Position numbers and translations under genes: made by a program. Positions 49,783 through 57,960 of a stretch of DNA of 64,000 bases are shown piece after piece; the first letter of the stretch is position 1, and each line of letters begins with the position of its first letter. Under the pieces are notes generated by a model. The model did no database searches. It was not told the DNA's origin and saw only the letters and a list, made by a program, of their open reading frames with translations. This stretch comes from Alcaligenaceae bacterium SAGV5 (GTDB lineage: Bacteria; Pseudomonadota; Gammaproteobacteria; Burkholderiales; Burkholderiaceae_B): contig SPDP01000001.1 of the NCBI GenBank assembly GCA_009360345.1, positions 1,674,001 through 1,738,000 on the forward strand, read 5' to 3'.

Positions 49783-49802
49783 ACGGCGCCTTGCGGCGCC
49801 GT
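49783..49802 (-). terminator. Rho-independent terminator of the rRNA methyltransferase operon
   Basis: ACGGCGCC (49783-49790) and GGCGCCGT (49795-49802) form an 8-bp stem with a TTGC loop; the minus strand continues into TTTTTTTATTCC. Located 17 bases after the stop codon at 49820. Confidence 0.88.
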
Positions 49803-49819
49803 CTGGAAGGTCAGGAAGG

Positions 49820-51406
49820 TCAGCGGCGGAAACTGCCCTTGACCAGCTGGAAACCGAACAGTCGGCAGGCCAGCGCGCCGTTATAGACGGGCGTGCGCCG
49901 GAATGGATCCAGGCGCAGCTTGCGGGGGAACTCCATGTCGCTGGTGATGACATGCAATTGCCAGCCGCCGAACTCCCGTTTGAGCGTGCTGGCCCATTCG
50001 GTCCAGAGCTGGATGTCTTCCTCCAGGTCCAGGCGCTCCCCGTAGGGGGGATTGGTGATGAGCCAGCCCGGACGCTCGTCCAGCGGGCAGGTGTCGCGCG
50101 CGTCGGCGATCTCGAAATAGACCGCATCCTCGGTCAATCCCGCTCGCTGGGCATTGCCGCGCGCCGCGTCGATCGCGCGCGGGTCGATGTCGGCGCCGGC
50201 CAGTTGCATGGGCAGCTCAGGCAGGATGCGGGCGCGGGCGTCGTCCTTCAGGTCGCGCCAACGGCGGTCCTGGTGATCGCGCAGGCGTTCGAAGGCGAAG
50301 GGGCGGGAGATGCCGGGTGGCACGCGCAGCCCCTTGAGCGCCGCTTCGATCAGGATGGTGCCGCTGCCGCAGAAAGGATCGATCAGCGGTACGTCGGCGG
50401 GCCAGCCGGACAGGGCCAGCAGGCCCGCCGCCAGGTTCTCGCGCAGCGGCGCTTCGCCTTTGTCCAGCCGCCAGCCTCGCTTGAACAGCGATTCGCCGGA
50501 AGTGTCCAGGTAGAGCGTCGCGCTGGTTTCATCCAGGAACGCGTGCACGCGCGCGTCGGGCCGCACGGTATCGATGCTGGGGCGTTCCCCTTCGAGTTCG
50601 CGCAGGCGGTCGCAGATGCCGTCCTTGACCCGCAGGTTGCAGAACTGCAGACTTTTCATCGGGCTGCGGACGGCCGAGGTATCCACGCGCAGGGTCTGTT
50701 CGGCGCCGAACCAGCGTTCCCAGGGGGTGGCGCGGGCCAGCTCCAGCAGTTCGTCCTCGTTGCGCACCGTACCGTGCGCGACCCGGACCAGGACACGCGT
50801 GGCCAGCCTCGACTCGAGGTTGGCACGCATCATGCCGGCCCAGTCGGCCGTGAAGTGGGCGCCGGCGCGGCCGGGGTGGGCGTCGTCGTATCCCAGCGCG
50901 TGCAGCTCGTCGACCAGCGCGGTTTCGAGGCCTTGCGGGCAGGGCGCGAACATGGCGAAGGTTTCGGCCTGCGTGCCGCGGGGCCGTCGCTCCAGGCGCG
51001 GTGCGTCCTGGGCCGCGGCGGCGGGGCGGGGGCCGCGTGGCGCGCCGCGCCGTTCGTGCGACCGCGTGGGGGGCGCGTCGTCGGGCCGAGTCCGGGGCCG
51101 GTCCGGTGCCGTGGCGGGGCGTCCTTCCCGGCGCGGCGAATCGCCCCGCGGTGCGGACGGCCGCGCTTTTCCCCCAGGACGGCCGCCTTCGCGGGCCGGC
51201 GTCCCGGATGGCTGGGGCGGCGTGTCCGCCGCGGCGGGTTGTTTGCCGCTTTCGAGCGTTGCTCGCGCCACGCGGTGGGCGCGCGGACCCGATCGGCTGC
51301 GCCGGTCGGTGTCCTGCGGGTCGCCCGGTTGCCGCGTGCGGGTACCGGTGGGGAGGGAAAGCGTCGGTTTCTTGCGCTCGGGAGTATCGGACAAGAGGTG
51401 GGCCAA
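49820..51406 (-). CDS. RlmL-type 23S rRNA (guanine-N2) methyltransferase with long Arg/Pro-rich N-extension
   Basis: SAM-dependent RNA methyltransferase of up to 528 residues. The conserved part begins at about residue 147 (ETFAMFAPCPQGLETALVDEL): a THUMP domain to about 300, then the methyltransferase with IDPFCGSGTILIEAAL, the acidic loop AGADIDPRAIDAARGN and the catalytic NPPYGERL about residue 450. It corresponds to the N-terminal half of RlmL (m2G2445 of 23S rRNA) without the RlmK half. The first 145 residues are a low-complexity basic tract (Arg, Pro, Ala, Gly), unusual for the family. The first possible start is the TTG at 51406, another TTG lies at 51394; the start is uncertain. It directly follows the hemJ stop. 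Confidence 0.82.
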   Translation of the reverse strand: MAHLLSDTPERKKPTLSLPTGTRTRQPGDPQDTDRRSRSGPRAHRVARATLESGKQPAAADTPPQPSGTPAREGGRPGGKARPSAPRGDSPRREGRPATAPDRPRTRPDDAPPTRSHERRGAPRGPRPAAAAQDAPRLERRPRGTQAETFAMFAPCPQGLETALVDELHALGYDDAHPGRAGAHFTADWAGMMRANLESRLATRVLVRVAHGTVRNEDELLELARATPWERWFGAEQTLRVDTSAVRSPMKSLQFCNLRVKDGICDRLRELEGERPSIDTVRPDARVHAFLDETSATLYLDTSGESLFKRGWRLDKGEAPLRENLAAGLLALSGWPADVPLIDPFCGSGTILIEAALKGLRVPPGISRPFAFERLRDHQDRRWRDLKDDARARILPELPMQLAGADIDPRAIDAARGNAQRAGLTEDAVYFEIADARDTCPLDERPGWLITNPPYGERLDLEEDIQLWTEWASTLKREFGGWQLHVITSDMEFPRKLRLDPFRRTPVYNGALACRLFGFQLVKGSFRR

Positions 51407-51829
51407 TCAGAAAGGTTTGACGACAACGAGGACGGTGGCGGCCAGCAGCAGCAGGACGGGGACCTCGTTGAACCAGCGGTAGAACACGTGGGAGCGGGCG
51501 TTGCGGCCCGCCTCGAATTTGCGCAGCAGGCTGCCACAGGCATGGTGGTAGCCGATGACCAGCAGGACCACGGCCAGCTTGGCGTGCATCCAGCCGTTGC
51601 CCGGACCGCGCCCTATACCATAGCCGACATATAGCCACAGGCCCAGCAGGACGGCCGGAATGGCCAGGATGGTGGTGAAGCGGAACAGCCGGCGCGCCAT
51701 GCCCAGCAGACGCGTGGCGGCGGCTGCGTTCGTTTCCTGCGCCAGGTTGACGAAGATGCGCGGCAGATAGAACAGGCCGGCGAACCACGACGCGACGAAT
51801 ACGATGTGAAAAGCTTTCACCCACAGCAT
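51407..51829 (-). CDS. hemJ: Protoporphyrinogen IX oxidase HemJ / CopD-like membrane protein
   Basis: Membrane protein of 140 residues, start at ATG 51829 with AAGGAAG before it. Four helices are visible: LWVKAFHIVFVASWFAGLFY, FTTILAIPAVLLGLWLYVG, AKLAVVLLVIGYHHACGSLL and VPVLLLLAATVLVVV. WVKAFHI...SWFAG.FYLPR.FV and GWMHAKLAVVLLVIGYHHAC match the HemJ (UPF0093) family, whose conserved His and Lys are needed for haem-dependent oxidation of protoporphyrinogen. CopD-domain annotation is often given to the same proteins. Next to the rRNA methyltransferase and proA, all reading leftward. Confidence 0.82.
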   Translation of the reverse strand: MLWVKAFHIVFVASWFAGLFYLPRIFVNLAQETNAAAATRLLGMARRLFRFTTILAIPAVLLGLWLYVGYGIGRGPGNGWMHAKLAVVLLVIGYHHACGSLLRKFEAGRNARSHVFYRWFNEVPVLLLLAATVLVVVKPF

Positions 51830-51929
51830 AAGTGCTTCCTTGTCGATGCATGCGTGCCGCCGGAGCGGCGAGATCGGGCGGCGGGACCGGCCGGAAGGCC
51901 GGGTTCGCCGCATGGTGTCGCGCGAGGCG

Positions 51930-53195
51930 TCAGCCTCGCGTCTGGCCGTCGCCGGTCAATACCCATTTCAGCGTGGTCAGTCCTTCCAGCCCGACCGGTC
52001 CGCGGGCGTGCAGCTTGTTGGTCGATATGCCGATCTCCGCGCCCAGGCCATACTCGTAGCCGTCGGCGAAACAGGTCGGAAGGTTGACGTAGACCGAGCT
52101 TGAGTCGACCTCGCGCTGGAAGCGGCGGGCGGCGGACAGGTTCTCGGTGACGATGGCATCGGTGTGTTGGGAGCCGTGGGCCTCGATGTGGCGGATGGCC
52201 TGGTCCAGGTCGTCCACGACCTTGATCGACAGGACGGGCCCCAGATACTCCGTGTCCCAGTCTTCCTCGGTCGCGGGCACGGCCTGCGGCACCAGCGCGA
52301 GGGTGCGCTCGCAGCCCCGCAGTTCGACCCCGTGCCCGGCAAAAGCCTCTCCCATCGAGGGCAGGAAGGCCGCGGCCACGCCTGCGTGGACCAGCAGAGT
52401 CTCCATCGAACCACAGATGCCGTAGCGGTAGGTCTTGGCGTTGAACGCGATGGCGTGGGCCTTTTCGAGGTCGGCGTCCCGGTCGACGTAGACGTGGCAG
52501 ATGCCGTCCAGATGCTTGATCACCGGTACCCGCGCTTCCTCGGACAGGCGCTTGATCAATCCCTTGCCGCCACGGGGGATGATGACGTCCACGTATTCGG
52601 TCATGGTGGCCAGCTTGCCCACGGCCGCCCGGTCGGTGGTCTCGACCACCTGCACGGCGTCGGCGGGCAGGCCGGCGGTTTCCAGGCCTTCGCGCACGAT
52701 GCGGCCGAGCGCCGTGTTGGAGTGGATGGCCTCGGAACCGCCTCGCAGGATGGTGGCGTTGCCCGATTTCAGGCACAGCGCGGCCGCGTCGATCGTGACG
52801 TTGGGGCGCGACTCATAGACGATGGCGATGACGCCCAGCGGGACCCGCATGCGGGCCACCTGCATGCCATTGGGACGCGTGCGGGTCGCGGTCAGTTCGC
52901 CCACGGGATCGGGCATGGCGGCGATCTGTTCCAGGCCGGTGGCCATGAGCCCCAGGGCCTTGTCGGACAGCGTCAGGCGGTCCACCAGGGCTGCGTCCAG
53001 CCCGTTCGCCCGGGCTGCTGCCAGATCCTTGGCGTTTTCTGCCTGCAGCCAGTCCTTGCGGTCGCGCAGGCCGGCCGCCATGGCGCGCAGCGCGGCAGCC
53101 TTGGCGCGGTCGTCGGCGCGTGCGACCAGGCGGGCGGCGGTGCGGGCGCCGGCGCCGATCCGGCGCATGGTTTGGTCGAGCGTAGAGGTATCCAT
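51930..53195 (-). CDS. proA: Glutamate-5-semialdehyde dehydrogenase (gamma-glutamyl phosphate reductase)
   Basis: Proline-biosynthetic enzyme of 421 residues that reduces gamma-glutamyl phosphate with NADPH. It has the aldehyde dehydrogenase-like fold: [27 protein letters not shown] at the start, [38 protein letters not shown], the catalytic Cys in [15 protein letters not shown] (about residue 256), and the C-terminal [20 protein letters not shown], all standard for ProA. Start ATG 53195. It lies in a run of leftward housekeeping genes between holA and hemJ. Confidence 0.95.
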   Translation of the reverse strand: MDTSTLDQTMRRIGAGARTAARLVARADDRAKAAALRAMAAGLRDRKDWLQAENAKDLAAARANGLDAALVDRLTLSDKALGLMATGLEQIAAMPDPVGELTATRTRPNGMQVARMRVPLGVIAIVYESRPNVTIDAAALCLKSGNATILRGGSEAIHSNTALGRIVREGLETAGLPADAVQVVETTDRAAVGKLATMTEYVDVIIPRGGKGLIKRLSEEARVPVIKHLDGICHVYVDRDADLEKAHAIAFNAKTYRYGICGSMETLLVHAGVAAAFLPSMGEAFAGHGVELRGCERTLALVPQAVPATEEDWDTEYLGPVLSIKVVDDLDQAIRHIEAHGSQHTDAIVTENLSAARRFQREVDSSSVYVNLPTCFADGYEYGLGAEIGISTNKLHARGPVGLEGLTTLKWVLTGDGQTRG

Positions 53196-53225
53196 TCCTG
53201 TGAATCGGCTAGAGGGCGCTGCGCT

Positions 53226-54260
53226 TCAGGCCGCGAGCCTGAGCGCCAGCCGCGTGATTTCGTGCCACGGATCAGGGAGGCGTCCCGGAACCCGCAGTCC
53301 TTTGATGATCTTGTCCACCTCGTGGGCGTGATGGACGGCGGCGGTCCAGGCCTGGGGCGGTAGCCGTTTGAGTGCCTGGTTGGCCAATTGTTCGTGCGTG
53401 CCGAAAAAACGCAGCGTGCGCATCAGCGCCGGTACGCTCTGCCCCTGCTGGCCCGCCTGGGCCAGGCGGGCCAGCAGGCGGATTTCCTCGCCCACCGCCC
53501 ACAAGACCAGCGGCAGGGCCTCGCCCTCGGCGCGCAGGCCTTCGATCAGGCGCACCATGCGCTGGGCGTCGCCCGCCAGCATGGCGTCGCGAAGCTTGAA
53601 TACATCGTAGCGCGCCACGTTCATGACCGCATCGTGTACCTGTTCCAGCGTCAGCGCGCCTTCCGGATACAGTAGTCCCAGCTTGAGGATTTCCTGGTGC
53701 GCGGCCAGCAGATTGCCCTCGACGCGGTCGGCCAGCCATTGCAGGACCTCGGCGCCGGCGCGCTGTTTCTGCCGAGCCAGCCGCTCCCCCACCCAGCCGG
53801 GCAGCATCGGCCGTTCGATGGTAGGCACGTCGATGACGATGCCATGCTCGGCCAGCGCCGAAAACCAGGCCGATGCGCGAGTCGTCTTGTCGAGCTTGGG
53901 CAGCATGACCACCGTGACGCTGTCGCCCTGCTGGCCCGGCGCCTGCCGGGCCAGCCGCGCGATGACTTCGCCGCCGGTCTTGCCGGGCTTGCCGGTCGGA
54001 ATCTTCAACTCCAGCAGCCGGCGGTCGCCGAACAGCGAGATCGATTGCGAGGCGCTCAACAGCGCATTCCAGTCGCTGCGCGCATCCGCCACCACCGTTT
54101 CGCGTTCCGTGAACCCGCCGGTGGTGGCCGCCGTGCGCAAGGCATCGCATGCCTCGATCACGAGCAGGGGCTCGTCGCCGGTCACCGTGTACAGCGGTTC
54201 CAGTTGCTCGCCCGCCCGCTGGAGCTGGGCAATCAGTTGTTCGGGCCGCAATTGCCTCAT
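53226..54260 (-). CDS. holA: DNA polymerase III delta subunit
   Basis: Clamp-loader subunit of 344 residues that opens the beta sliding clamp. The start ATG 54260 has GGAGACGC upstream; the earlier frame runs through the dispersed repeat. MRQLRPEQLIAQLQRAGEQLEPLYTVTGDEPLLVIEA is the typical N-terminus (with GDEPLL), followed by ASQSISLFGDRRLLELKIPTGKPG, a KLDKTTRASAWFSAL segment and the C-terminal collar region with LARLAQAGQQGQSVPALM. The Walker A is degenerate, as in all delta subunits. Downstream of lptE in the usual lptE-holA order, but separated from it by a copy of the dispersed element. Confidence 0.93.
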   Translation of the reverse strand: MRQLRPEQLIAQLQRAGEQLEPLYTVTGDEPLLVIEACDALRTAATTGGFTERETVVADARSDWNALLSASQSISLFGDRRLLELKIPTGKPGKTGGEVIARLARQAPGQQGDSVTVVMLPKLDKTTRASAWFSALAEHGIVIDVPTIERPMLPGWVGERLARQKQRAGAEVLQWLADRVEGNLLAAHQEILKLGLLYPEGALTLEQVHDAVMNVARYDVFKLRDAMLAGDAQRMVRLIEGLRAEGEALPLVLWAVGEEIRLLARLAQAGQQGQSVPALMRTLRFFGTHEQLANQALKRLPPQAWTAAVHHAHEVDKIIKGLRVPGRLPDPWHEITRLALRLAA

Positions 54261-54284
54261 GGCGCGTCTCCAGTGTGCTGGCGG

Positions 54285-54446
54285 CGCGATCCCGGATGCC
54301 GCGGATCCGGCTCCGCCGGTCCGCCAGCATCGCCCCTCGGGACCCGACGCCGGGCCGCCCCAAGGCGGGTCCCGGCCCCATTGGGGGCTGCCGCGTAGCG
54401 GCTGGGAGCCCACCATTCTGGGCGCGCGAAGCGCGTAGGGGGGGGC
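54285..54446 (-). repeat. Dispersed intergenic element, copy 3 (long form)
   Basis: Full-length copy on the minus strand between lptE and holA. Read leftward from lptE it gives CCCCCCCTACGCGCTTCGCG, CAGCCGCTACGCGGCAGCC, GGGACCCGCCTTGGGGCGG, GGGTCCCGAGGGGCGATG and the core at 54301-54324, whose strand reads GCGGACCGGCGGAGCCGG followed by ATCCGC. It matches copy 2 block for block, with a few substitutions including AAA to GGA in the loop. Confidence 0.85.
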
Positions 54447-54450
54447 CTCA

Positions 54451-54990
54451 TCAACTAGGCTGCTTCGATTCGACCGCGGCCATGCGGCGCAGTACCTGCT
54501 GCACGGTTTCGTTCTGCATGTCGCGATACAACAGGTTGGTTTCGGAGTCCTTGGCCAGGGTGTTCGCGTCGCTGAAGGTCAGGTCGCGCTTGAGCGCGAT
54601 GGTCGTGGGCGGGATGTAGTCCTGCCCCTTGCCGTCGTGGACGCGGAAGGCGAAGAGGTAGCGCAGTTCGAATTCGCGCACGCGGCCCGAGGCGTCCAGC
54701 GACAGGATGCTGCGTTCACGCGTTTCTTGCAGGATCTGCAACTGGGCCTGCGCGGCCTTGGGATCCTCGACGATGCGGGTGTTGGTCGTGTTGCGCACGT
54801 AGCGGCGCAACTGCGCGCCGAGCTCCGAGGTGTCGGAGGCGCCGATGTAGAGGGTGGAGAAGGGCAGGTCGGCCGTGCCCCGCAGCGCGAAGCCGCAGCC
54901 CGCCAGAAGCGCCAGCCCGCCGCTTGCCGCGGCCTGCAGCAGCAAACGGCGTCGCGTATTGGCTGAGGAAGAAGAGAGCAACGGTTTCAT
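54451..54990 (-). CDS. lptE: LPS-assembly lipoprotein LptE
   Basis: Outer-membrane lipoprotein of 179 residues that plugs the LptD barrel for lipopolysaccharide insertion. The ATG at 54990 is preferred to a TTG at 55002. A signal peptide with an Arg-rich N-region (TRRRLLLQAAASGGLALLAGC) ends in the lipobox LLAGC; CGFALRGTADLPFSTLYIG is the typical LptE start, with ELGAQLRRYVR, FELRYLFAFRVHDGKGQ and a C-terminal helical part following. It lies in the conserved leuS-lptE-holA order of betaproteobacteria, all leftward, with element copies flanking it on both sides. Confidence 0.93.
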   Translation of the reverse strand: MKPLLSSSSANTRRRLLLQAAASGGLALLAGCGFALRGTADLPFSTLYIGASDTSELGAQLRRYVRNTTNTRIVEDPKAAQAQLQILQETRERSILSLDASGRVREFELRYLFAFRVHDGKGQDYIPPTTIALKRDLTFSDANTLAKDSETNLLYRDMQNETVQQVLRRMAAVESKQPS

Positions 54991-55027
54991 GCCAGTTTCC
55001 AAGTCAAGATTTCACCAACGAAGCCCG

Positions 55028-55120
55028 TTGAATTTCACCCAGGATGCGGTGGATCCGGCTTTGCCGGTCCACCCGCATCGCCCCCTGGGGGGGCGCGTCA
55101 GCGCGCAGGGGGCCAGCCGC
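55028..55120 (-). repeat. Dispersed intergenic element, copy 4 (short form)
   Basis: Minus-strand copy between leuS and lptE. From the leuS side: GCGGCTGGCCCCCTGCGCGC, CCCCCCAGGGGGCGATGCGG, then the core at 55048-55073 (GGTGGACCGGCAAAG and its complement) and CACCGCATCCTGGGTG. Like copy 1 it lacks the central GGGACCCGCC...GGGTCCC section. Confidence 0.8.
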
Positions 55121-57780
55121 TATCCCACCACGTTGACGAGTTTGTTGGGTACGACGATAACGCGTTTGGGTTGGCGCCCCTCGAGGAACCTGCCCACGGC
55201 CTCGTGCCCCACGGCCAGGGCCTCGATCGCGGCCTTGTCGGCGCTGCTGGGCACCGACAGCGAACCGCGCAGCTTGCCGTTCACCTGCAGCATGAGTTCG
55301 ATCTCGTCGGTCACCAGCGCGGCCTCGTCCAGCCGGGGCCAGGGGGCATCCAGCAGGTCGCCGTGGGCCTGGGCGTAGCCCAGGTCGCGCCAGGCCTGCC
55401 AGGTAAGGTGCGGCACGATGGGGTAGAGCACCGACAGCAGGATGCGGGTACCCTCGGCCAGCGCGGCCTCGCCGGTCTCGCCGTCGAGCTTGGCGTCTTC
55501 CAGCGTGTTCAGCAGCTTCATGCTGGCCGAGACCACGGTGTTGTACTGGATGCGCTGGTAGTCGTAGTCGGCCTGCTTCAGGATGGCGTGGACGTCGCGC
55601 CGCAGCAGCTTGACGGCCTGGCTGGCGGACGACCAGTCGGCGGGGGCGGGACGGCCCAGCGCCGCCTGGATGCGCGCGCCGTTCGCATGGCAGAAGCTCC
55701 ACAGGCGGCGCAGGAAGCGGTGCGCGCCGTCCACGCCCGCGCCCGACCATTCCAGGGTCTGCTCGGGCGGGCTTGCGAACATCACGAACAGCCGTGCGGT
55801 ATCGGCGCCCTGGGTATCGATCAGGGATTGCGGATCGACGCCGTTGTTCTTGGACTTGGACATCGTGCCCACGCCGCCGTAGTCCACCGGCGAGCCGTCG
55901 GCCTTGAGCCTGGCACCGACGATGGCGCCCTTGGCGTCGTAGAGATTCTCGACCTCGTCCGGCCAGAAGTATTCGATGCCGCCTTTCTCGTTCCTGCGCG
56001 AATAGATGTGGTTGAGCACCATGCCCTGGGTCAGCAGCTTGACGAAGGGCTCGCCGAACTTGACCAGGCCCATGTCGCGCATCACCTTGGTCCAGAACCG
56101 GGCGTACAAGAGATGCAGCACCGCGTGTTCGATGCCGCCGATGTACTGGTCCATCGGCATCCAGTAATCGTTGCGCTCGTCGACCATGGCGGCGTCGTTG
56201 CCCGGCGAGGTATAGCGCATGAAATACCAGGACGAATCCACGAAGGTGTCCATGGTGTCGGTCTCGCGCCGGGCGGGCTTGCCGCACTGCGGGCAGACGC
56301 ATTTCAGGAACGATTCGCTCTTGGCCAGCGGGTTGCCGCTGCCGTCCGGGATCAGGTCGTCGGGCAGCACGACCGGCAAGTCCTGCTCCGGCACCGGCAC
56401 GGGGCCGCAGGCCTCGCAGTGGATGATGGGGATGGGCGTGCCCCAGTAGCGCTGGCGCGAAACACCCCAGTCGCGCAGGCGGAAGGTGGTGCGCTTCTCG
56501 CCCAGGCCCTTGGCCGCCAGGTCGGCGGCGATGGCGTCGACGGCGGCCTGGTGCGCGAGGCCGTCGTACTTGCCGGAGTTCACCGTCCGGGCCACCTGCT
56601 TGTCGCCGTACCATTCCTGCCAGGCGTCGGTCGAGAAGGCCTGGCCTTCGGCTGCGATGACCTGCGTGATGGGCAGGCCATATTTCTTCGCGAACGCGAA
56701 GTCGCGCTCGTCATGGGCCGGCACGCCCATGACCGCGCCGTCGCCGTAGCTCATCAGCACGTAGTTGCCGACCCAGACCGGCACGGCCGCGCCCGTGAGC
56801 GGATGCACAACCGTCAGTCCCGTCGGCAGGCCTTCCTTGTCGCGGGTGGCCAGTTCGGCCTCGGTCACGCCGCCCTTGCGGCATTCTTCGATGAAGGTTG
56901 CCAGGACGGGGTCCTTCGCGGCGGCGTGCAGGGCCAGGGGGTGTTCCGGCGCGACGGCGCAGAACGTGACGCCCATGATGGTGTCGGCGCGCGTCGTGAA
57001 GACGTACATGCGGCCGTCCTGGACCAACTGGCCGGCGGCGTCGCGGATGTCATGGGTGAAGGCGAAGCGCGTGCCTTCGCTCTTGCCTATCCAGTGCTCC
57101 TGCATCAGGCGCACGCGCTCGGGCCAGCCGGTCAGGTTGTTCTTGACCTCGTCCAGCAGTTCCTCGGCATAGTCCGTGATGCGCAGGTAGTAACCGGGAA
57201 TCTCGCGTTTTTCCACCAGCGCGCCCGAGCGCCAGCCGCGGCCGTCGATGACCTGCTCGTTGGCCAGCACGGTCTGGTCCACCGGGTCCCAGTTCACCAC
57301 CTGGGTCTTGCGGTAGGCGACGCCCTTTTCCAGCATCTTCAGGAACAGCCACTGGTTCCACTTGTAGTACTTCGGGTCGCAGGCGGCCATTTCGCGCGAC
57401 CAGTCGATGCCCAGTCCCATCGCCTTCATCTGCTTCTTCATGTAGGCGATGTTGTCATAGGTCCACTTCGCCGGCGGCACCTTGGACTTGATGGCGGCGT
57501 TCTCGGCCGGCATGCCGAAGGCATCCCAGCCCATGGGCATCAGGACGTTGTAGCCCTTCATGCGCAACTGCCGGTACATGGCGTCGTTGATCGTGTAGTT
57601 GCGCACGTGGCCCATGTGCAGCTTGCCGCTGGGGTAGGGCAGCATCGAGCAGGCGTAGAACTTGGGCTTTTCCGAGCCATCGGCGTTCTTCGCGTGTTCT
57701 ACCGCCAGGTAGGCGTTGGTCGCTTCCCAGTGCTTCTGGGCGGCGGATTCGATCTCGTTGGGAGCGTAGCGTTCCTGCAT
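55120..57780 (-). CDS. leuS: Leucyl-tRNA synthetase
   Basis: Class I aminoacyl-tRNA synthetase of 886 residues that charges tRNA-Leu. The HIGH motif appears as HMGH in [16 protein letters not shown] (about residue 53), the editing (CP1) domain spans roughly residues 230-410 with [21 protein letters not shown], and the zinc-binding/second half has [18 protein letters not shown] and [11 protein letters not shown]. The KMSKS loop reads [12 protein letters not shown] (about residue 638), with Thr in place of the first Lys. The C-terminal part ends [14 protein letters not shown]. Start ATG 57780. Length and order of domains are normal, so I regard it as functional. Confidence 0.96.
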   Translation of the reverse strand: MQERYAPNEIESAAQKHWEATNAYLAVEHAKNADGSEKPKFYACSMLPYPSGKLHMGHVRNYTINDAMYRQLRMKGYNVLMPMGWDAFGMPAENAAIKSKVPPAKWTYDNIAYMKKQMKAMGLGIDWSREMAACDPKYYKWNQWLFLKMLEKGVAYRKTQVVNWDPVDQTVLANEQVIDGRGWRSGALVEKREIPGYYLRITDYAEELLDEVKNNLTGWPERVRLMQEHWIGKSEGTRFAFTHDIRDAAGQLVQDGRMYVFTTRADTIMGVTFCAVAPEHPLALHAAAKDPVLATFIEECRKGGVTEAELATRDKEGLPTGLTVVHPLTGAAVPVWVGNYVLMSYGDGAVMGVPAHDERDFAFAKKYGLPITQVIAAEGQAFSTDAWQEWYGDKQVARTVNSGKYDGLAHQAAVDAIAADLAAKGLGEKRTTFRLRDWGVSRQRYWGTPIPIIHCEACGPVPVPEQDLPVVLPDDLIPDGSGNPLAKSESFLKCVCPQCGKPARRETDTMDTFVDSSWYFMRYTSPGNDAAMVDERNDYWMPMDQYIGGIEHAVLHLLYARFWTKVMRDMGLVKFGEPFVKLLTQGMVLNHIYSRRNEKGGIEYFWPDEVENLYDAKGAIVGARLKADGSPVDYGGVGTMSKSKNNGVDPQSLIDTQGADTARLFVMFASPPEQTLEWSGAGVDGAHRFLRRLWSFCHANGARIQAALGRPAPADWSSASQAVKLLRRDVHAILKQADYDYQRIQYNTVVSASMKLLNTLEDAKLDGETGEAALAEGTRILLSVLYPIVPHLTWQAWRDLGYAQAHGDLLDAPWPRLDEAALVTDEIELMLQVNGKLRGSLSVPSSADKAAIEALAVGHEAVGRFLEGRQPKRVIVVPNKLVNVVG

Positions 57781-57960
57781 GGGTTCCGGGCTGGTCTAGG
57801 GTATTCTGGCGCGGCGATGACGCCACGGCCGCGGGCCTGGGCCGGCTCGCGCGGGGGCGGCCGACCGGCTAAACCCCTCATTATAGAAGCAGGCGGGGCT
57901 CTGCTGGGCCAGCGGTGCTAGACTGCCTGCCGCACTCCCTCATTCCCGGCATTCCTCCCC

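Noticed and set aside
55171..57921. Open frame of 916 codons antisense to leuS
   Set aside because: Shadow of leuS; no motif, no ribosome binding site, and leuS is complete.
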